In this document: positions 42,433 through 46,757 of the stretch, one piece after another
Layout: each line of letters begins with the position of its first letter
How positions within the stretch are numbered: the stretch's first letter is position 1
From: Ignavibacteria bacterium
GTDB taxonomy: Bacteria > Bacteroidota > Ignavibacteria > Kapaibacteriales > UBA4661
Direction: 5' to 3'
Assembly: GCA_013298775.1 (NCBI GenBank)
Contig: JAAFIV010000036.1
Coordinates: forward strand, 1 to 46,757
Length of the DNA stretch: 46,757 bases
The notes under the pieces: generated by a model
Told to the model about the DNA's origin: nothing
The model's input: only the letters and a program-made list of their open reading frames with translations
Databases searched by the model: none
Made by a program: the position numbers and the translations under genes

Positions 42433-43533
42433 ATGCCACAGAACCCTGATAACAACAAGGCTTCAAGCGACTTGTACAGCATAAAGGAACAACACCTTTT
42501 GCTGGACGCGTTGTATGGCACGTTATCCGAAACGGAAACAACCTTGTGGCACAATATTCAACGAGAAAAGCCCGCAATCACTGATGAATACAGACGTTTG
42601 CAAGCAACAATGCAACAGGTTTCTGCGGCGCAATTTTCGGTACAATCTGCTACACAAGTACCATTCACAGAGCAATCCGTATTTCATCAAAACTTTTTCG
42701 AGCAGCAATGGCAATACCTCCAAAAGCTGATGAAATCTGAACGCGAGGCAGTTCTTGCGCCTGTTTTCCCGCATGTCCCCACTTTCCCGAATCTTCCAAC
42801 GCAACGCACATTTCATTCCCTGCAACACGTCCTGCAACACGTCTCCACATCTCGCTGGTACGCACTTGCAGCAATGGTACTTGTTGCAATTGGCATTGGA
42901 ACGAGCCTCTGGCAATGGCAAAACAGCACCCCACAAAGCCAGCAAACAAGCACTCTTCAGGGCATGAGTGAAAAAGCAGCCGACGACAAAAAGGATATTG
43001 CTCAAAACCCCACCAATACTACTCCTTCAGCAGAACAGCAGAATGAGTCCGACGTAAAAAAATCTCTTCGCTCACGGGATGATAAAAAAGAAAACGCAAA
43101 TGAGAGTACGAATAACAGTACGAATAACAATGCGCTCTTGAAAACAAGCCCCGAAGCGGAGCGCACACCCGCCAATACGCAGCCAAACAAGCCTTTCTCG
43201 GATGACGGAACGAACATAAATAAAAAAAGTACGACAACACAAGACGTTCTCCCCAGTGCTATCCCTTCTGCCGAGCCACTCCGCGAAGAAGCCGTGCCAG
43301 AAACTAAGCCGCAAGCCGCGCCCCTCACGGCTCCAATACTGCGCGATAACGAGCAAATGCGCACGACAGAGCAAATGCGCAATAGCTTTATGCCTTCTGG
43401 CTCAAGCACAAAAAGCCTTCCATCAATGAATGCGAAACGCGCCCTTTCTACATCGGCAACACAAAAAGCTGATACTGCATCAGGCACAAAATCACCTCAG
43501 AAGCCGCTTACCGACACGCTTCGTCGTCGGTAA
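42433..43533 (+). CDS. Single-pass membrane protein, anti-sigma-like layout
   Basis: 366 aa from the ATG at 42433 (a TTG at 42421 would add four residues). An N-terminal cytoplasmic part of about 145 residues with LLLDALYGTLSETETTLWHNIQ, one membrane helix (YALAAMVLVAIGIGTSLWQW, about 160-180), and a long low-complexity Ser/Thr/Asn/Pro-rich tail (about 185-366). A short cytoplasmic head followed by one helix and a periplasmic tail is what many anti-sigma factors look like, but no zinc-binding HxxxCxxC is visible. No family is recognised. It is 34 bp after the HsdR-like gene, so the two may be co-transcribed, and is followed by a TPP-riboswitch transcription unit. Confidence 0.6.
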   Translation: MPQNPDNNKASSDLYSIKEQHLLLDALYGTLSETETTLWHNIQREKPAITDEYRRLQATMQQVSAAQFSVQSATQVPFTEQSVFHQNFFEQQWQYLQKLMKSEREAVLAPVFPHVPTFPNLPTQRTFHSLQHVLQHVSTSRWYALAAMVLVAIGIGTSLWQWQNSTPQSQQTSTLQGMSEKAADDKKDIAQNPTNTTPSAEQQNESDVKKSLRSRDDKKENANESTNNSTNNNALLKTSPEAERTPANTQPNKPFSDDGTNINKKSTTTQDVLPSAIPSAEPLREEAVPETKPQAAPLTAPILRDNEQMRTTEQMRNSFMPSGSSTKSLPSMNAKRALSTSATQKADTASGTKSPQKPLTDTLRRR

Positions 43534-43567
43534 TTTCTCGCTCTGCATTTATTCTGCAAAAAACAAC

Positions 43568-43599
43568 TTGCATCCAATACAAAAAAAGCACTAGCTTTG
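43568..43599 (+). promoter_or_regulatory. Bacteroidota-type promoter of the thiamine receptor unit
   Basis: TTG at 43568-43570, 21-nt spacer, TAGCTTTG at 43592-43599. The predicted start of transcription is at about 43606, right at the first base of the riboswitch P1 stem. Confidence 0.7.
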
Positions 43600-43605
43600 T
43601 AATGA

Positions 43606-43698
43606 CCGTTAGAGGTGCTGCATTCACGACGATTGGTTGAATGTGGCTGAGAAATACTCTTGGAACCTGAACCGGATAATACCGGCGGAGGGAAACGG
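43606..43698 (+). promoter_or_regulatory. TPP riboswitch (thi box)
   Basis: P1 is closed by CCGTT (43606-43610) with AACGG (43694-43698). Conserved thi-box blocks are present: AGAGGTGC, GGCTGAGAAATAC, ACCTGAACCGGATAATACC and GGCGGAGGGAAAC. It senses thiamine pyrophosphate and should shut down the downstream receptor when thiamine is plentiful. No clear intrinsic terminator follows; a GCTTT/AAAGC hairpin is nearby. Confidence 0.93.
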
Positions 43699-43855
43699 AC
43701 AAGCACTTTTTGCTTTGCTATAAAGCTCTGCATCCCTCATGTTTCCTTGTGTTTGTTTTTTTTCTGCGCTTCCTTCCTGTGTTCTCTTCTTCTCTTTCGG
43801 TGAAATAATACGAGCTTGAATTCCAAAAGCTCTCTTTTTCACGAGTATTCACCGA

Positions 43856-46471
43856 ATGTCTATGCGTTTTCGCTTCCTTTTTTCCCAACAACGTATTGCT
43901 GCAAAATACAATGAACAGACAAAAGTGTCTGTTCTACCGAAGCCCGTATTTGCTAGTAGTGCAGACACGTTTGTCTGTGCCATTGCGTATGTTCTGGCAA
44001 TGGTTTTGCTTCTCTGCAATGATTGTACACTCTTGGCGCAAGAAAAACAACCATCTGCCAAGCCAGATTCTATCAGCATTTCCGGGCAATCGCGCTCGAA
44101 AATTTATCGCGTTCCCGCGCTCACCATTTCAGGCGCGAAGGCTGATAAAACCTCGTCTCCCGTGCCATTTATCGAAATCACGAAAGCCGATATTGAGAAG
44201 CAATACACCTACCAAGACATTCCAACCATGCTTGCGGACTTGCCTTCCACCATTATCACCTCCGATAATGGCAACAACGTCGGCTACACGAACCTATCCA
44301 TCAGGGGTTTCGACCAACGGCGTATTTCCGTTAGTCTGAATGGTATTCCGCAAAACGACCCCGAAGACCACAACATGTACTGGATAAATCTGCCAGACTT
44401 GGCTTCCAGTCTGGGCGGGATTCAGATACAGCGTGGCGCAGGGCATATTGCCTCAGGACAAGGTGCGATTGGTGGCAGCGTCCAGCTTACCACAAGTAAT
44501 TTTGTGAATAATCGTGGAATCCTGATTACAAGCGGGCTTGGGGTGCAGGAATTTGGTGGAAATACTGGTAATTCTCGAAATGCGCCACGTTTTTCGCCAA
44601 ATATCCAAAAGCTCTCCTTCGAGATTTCATCAGGTCTGGTAGGCGAAAATTTTCTTGCTACTTCGAGCGAACAGCCTACAACACAAGCAACAAAGACCTC
44701 TTCACCCCAATATGCGTTCTACGGACGCGCGTCGCATATCAACTCGGAAGGCTACCGAAACCAGTCGTGGACGCAAGTAACGAGCTTTTTTCTCTCGGGC
44801 GTGCGCTTCGATGAACACCTCACAACGCAAATCAACATTTTCGGTGGACCCGTCGCCGATGGGCTTGCGTACACGGGTCTGCCGAAAGCCTACACACAAG
44901 ATTTGACGCTGCGTCGGCGGAATTATTCTGCGTGGGAGTATGATTCAACAGGACGAAATTTGGCATACACAAGCACACGCCGCGCTCAGGAAATAGAAAA
45001 CTACTCACAGCCGCACTACGAGCTGCTTCTGGACTATACAGGCATACCAAATGTTATCATAAAGTACGCCGCTTTTTACTATCAAGGCGATGGTTTTTTT
45101 GATTACGATGCTTCGTGGGCAGATGCAGCCACATTGCGCCTCACGCCTGAATACGGCTTCCCACGCGGTGTTCAGCCGAGCAATGCTCTTATTCGCGCCT
45201 TCGTTGGCAATCGTCAAGGCGGCATCATTCCTCGCGTGGAGTGGAAGCACACCATTGATTGGCTTGGCACAAATTCGATTGCGGGAGAACTCAGTATTGG
45301 TGCGGAAGCTCGTCTGCATGGTTCGGAAAGCTGGGGAAAAATCCGCTATGCAGAGGGCTTGCCTACGGGCTTCGACCCTGATTACAAAATGTATTCGTAC
45401 AATGGTTATCGTTTCATAAATTCTTTCTTCGCACGAGAAAACATGCGTCTTTCGGACGAATGGGCGGTAAACATGGAAGCGCAAGTTGTACAGCATGACT
45501 ATTCAATTAGGAATGAACGAGCTGGCGGGCGATTTACGCAATACACAACGAGCGAAGGCGCAATAATTGATAGCGGAGCAACTATCTTTACCGTCCAGTA
45601 TATGTTTGTAAACCCTAGAATCGGTGCTTTTTTCACGCCTCGCATGGAAAGCGCGTCGGAACGCGTTCAATTTACCACATCTCTTGCCTACACCTCGCGC
45701 GAACCCCGCATGCGTAATTTCTATGCGGCTTCCGACGCTCTTTTCGGTGCAACGCCGCTCTTTGAGCGCGATACAACATCAGGGCAAAACGCCGCGCCGC
45801 GCTATAATTTCAATCGCCCACAAGTGCGCCCTGAGCGGCTATTGGATGCGGAATTTGGAGCGCGAATTGCCAGCGCAGAAGGCGCGTGGATGCTAGGTAT
45901 GAATGGATATTGGATGGAATTTTTTGATGAATTAGTCCGAAGCGGGCAACGCGATATTTTTGGCAATCCGATTGACGGAAACGCGCCGCGCACACGGCAC
46001 TACGGCATAGAATTCGACGGTGCGGCGACACTCTTTCAAACAAGCGCGGGCAAGCTCAAACTCAGTTTTAACGCCACCTTTAGCGTGAATCGCATTGTGG
46101 AATATCGTTTCCAAGATGTTGCGAGCGAGCGCGATTTGGCAGGAAATCCGATTGCAAATTTCCCCGACGCGCTCGGAAATACGCGCCTTTCCTACGAAGC
46201 AGATAACTTTTTTTGCTCTCTTTCAGGGCGATACGTCGGCGCATTTTATACCGATAATTTCAAGAATGAAGCGAATAAAAACGACGCTTTTATGGTCGTG
46301 AACGCTGATGCCGCCTACACGTTTCGCAATGTTTTTGGTGTACAATCGCTCCGCCTCCGAGCGCAGGTCAATAATGTGCTGAATGCCCTGTATTCAAGCG
46401 GTGGCAACGGTCGAGAATTTTTCCCAGCAGCAGAGCGGAATTACTATCTTTCAGTGGAACTTGGTTTGTGA
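43856..46471 (+). CDS. TonB-dependent outer-membrane receptor, probably for thiamine
   Basis: 871 aa. The plug domain has ITKADIEKQYTYQDIPTMLADLP, TSDNGNNVGYTNLSIRGFDQRRISVSLNGIPQNDPEDH and RGAGHIASGQGAIGGSVQLTT; the rest is a 22-strand-type barrel ending in RNYYLSVELGL. It uses the TonB complex to import a scarce ligand. The upstream TPP riboswitch indicates thiamine or a precursor. The N-terminus is odd: about 43 polar residues precede the signal core AIAYVLAMVLLLC, and residues 20-43 are encoded by a copy of the dispersed CACAGACA palindrome (43913-43983). Start at ATG 43856; no later usable start remains before the hydrophobic core. Confidence 0.92.
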   Translation: MSMRFRFLFSQQRIAAKYNEQTKVSVLPKPVFASSADTFVCAIAYVLAMVLLLCNDCTLLAQEKQPSAKPDSISISGQSRSKIYRVPALTISGAKADKTSSPVPFIEITKADIEKQYTYQDIPTMLADLPSTIITSDNGNNVGYTNLSIRGFDQRRISVSLNGIPQNDPEDHNMYWINLPDLASSLGGIQIQRGAGHIASGQGAIGGSVQLTTSNFVNNRGILITSGLGVQEFGGNTGNSRNAPRFSPNIQKLSFEISSGLVGENFLATSSEQPTTQATKTSSPQYAFYGRASHINSEGYRNQSWTQVTSFFLSGVRFDEHLTTQINIFGGPVADGLAYTGLPKAYTQDLTLRRRNYSAWEYDSTGRNLAYTSTRRAQEIENYSQPHYELLLDYTGIPNVIIKYAAFYYQGDGFFDYDASWADAATLRLTPEYGFPRGVQPSNALIRAFVGNRQGGIIPRVEWKHTIDWLGTNSIAGELSIGAEARLHGSESWGKIRYAEGLPTGFDPDYKMYSYNGYRFINSFFARENMRLSDEWAVNMEAQVVQHDYSIRNERAGGRFTQYTTSEGAIIDSGATIFTVQYMFVNPRIGAFFTPRMESASERVQFTTSLAYTSREPRMRNFYAASDALFGATPLFERDTTSGQNAAPRYNFNRPQVRPERLLDAEFGARIASAEGAWMLGMNGYWMEFFDELVRSGQRDIFGNPIDGNAPRTRHYGIEFDGAATLFQTSAGKLKLSFNATFSVNRIVEYRFQDVASERDLAGNPIANFPDALGNTRLSYEADNFFCSLSGRYVGAFYTDNFKNEANKNDAFMVVNADAAYTFRNVFGVQSLRLRAQVNNVLNALYSSGGNGREFFPAAERNYYLSVELGL
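43913..43983. repeat. CACAGACA palindrome copy 4, inside the receptor gene
   Basis: ACAGACAAAAGTGTCTGT, then TACCGAAGCCCGTATT, then GCAGACACGTTTGTCTGTGCC. The arms and the GAAGCC..TATT tail match the intergenic copies at 15406, 38260 and 41296. It is in frame. Confidence 0.7.
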
Positions 46472-46492
46472 TTTGGAAAAATATTCGGCATT

Positions 46493-46548
46493 GAGTACAT
46501 GCCCTAGAGTACATGCTTTAGAGTACATGCTTTAGAGTACATGCTTCC
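46493..46548. repeat. 14-bp tandem repeat x4
   Basis: Four units of GAGTACATGCTTTA (46493, 46507, 46521, 46535; first and last slightly changed), 22 bp after the receptor stop. Confidence 0.9.
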
Positions 46549-46553
46549 TAGAA

Positions 46554-46584
46554 TATGCAGTGATAGTGAGCGATGTGAGCAAGG
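46554..46584. repeat. Short dispersed repeat TATGCAGTGATA, copy 2
   Basis: TATGCAGTGATA then GCGATGTGAGCAAGG; matches 38165-38195. Confidence 0.5.
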
Positions 46585-46641
46585 TTAGTTATTGTCATTC
46601 AGTTTCAACAACGGAGCATACTATCGTGTTTGAGATTGTCC

Positions 46642-46716
46642 ATTTTCTAGTTGAAATTCGTTGAAATAGCCTCTAAAAACAGAGGATAAAACAAGCTATT
46701 TTCTAGTTGAAATTCG
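46642..46716. repeat. 19-bp direct repeat, period 56
   Basis: ATTTTCTAGTTGAAATTCG occurs at 46642-46660 and 46698-46716. Only two copies are in the window, which ends at 46757. Nothing else is recognised in the terminal 286 bp. Confidence 0.7.
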
Positions 46717-46757
46717 GATTGGAAATTGCTGATGAAAGAGCATTTTTTAAGATGCCG

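Noticed and set aside
43699-43855. Intrinsic terminator as the riboswitch expression platform
   Set aside because: A short GCTTT/AAAGC hairpin exists but no T-run follows it closely; control may be at translation or not visible.
46642-46716. CRISPR array
   Set aside because: Only two 19-bp copies, no cas genes, repeat too short; listed as a direct repeat only.

Overview
The window looks like a chromosome segment from the Bacteroidota/Chlorobi (FCB) group, possibly a Kapabacteria- or Ignavibacteria-like lineage. Evidence: a T9SS type A sorting domain at the end of the first gene; DUF4920, DUF2807 and 7TMR-DISM proteins; a TonB-dependent receptor behind a TPP riboswitch; and three promoters of the Bacteroidota form TTG-N20/21-TAnnTTTG (before tRNA-Ser, before the TPP riboswitch and before hslU). 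The genus-level guess is inference.

Layout. 1-3257: 3' part of a large repetitive T9SS-secreted protein. 3545-4756: alanine racemase. 4909-9403 (minus): apolipoprotein N-acyltransferase and a YfhO-like membrane protein. 9404-10090: no convincing gene, but structured sequence ending in a strong forward terminator (possible small RNA). 10091-11344 (minus): a DUF429 protein and a DUF4920 lipoprotein. 11638-12414: enoyl-CoA hydratase. 12610-12691: tRNA-Ser(UGA) with its own promoter and terminator. 12831-19365: a sigma-54 activator, a PhoB/PhoR-like pair split by 475 bp of repeats, and a chemoreceptor. 19494-21413 (minus): LytS/LytTR-type two-component pair. 21546-22181: hypothetical protein. 22215-25360 (minus): acyltransferase, outer-membrane protein and beta-lactamase-like lipoprotein operon. 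25661-28341 (minus): nuclease-like protein coupled to mutL. 28456-32170 (minus): HPP protein, PaaI-type thioesterase, and a GDP-mannose pyrophosphorylase/phosphomannomutase fusion whose mutase half looks inactive. 32370-32880: decayed IS5-type transposase. 33142-36305: DUF2807 adhesin-like protein and a 7TMR-DISM histidine kinase. 36543-39933 (minus): hslU, a histidine phosphatase and an ECF sigma factor. 40261-43533: pyrF, an HsdR-N-like protein with a lost active site, and a single-pass membrane protein. 43592-46471: promoter, TPP riboswitch and thiamine-type TonB receptor.

The gene content is mostly housekeeping, envelope and signalling. No complete defence system, prophage or biosynthetic cluster is visible. 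The most unusual layer is the intergenic DNA, which carries several families of dispersed palindromic elements. One family has two copies whose stem sequences differ by compensating changes. Another has a diverged copy inside the reading frame for the N-terminus of the TonB receptor. Short 12-15 bp tandem repeats also occur both between and inside genes.
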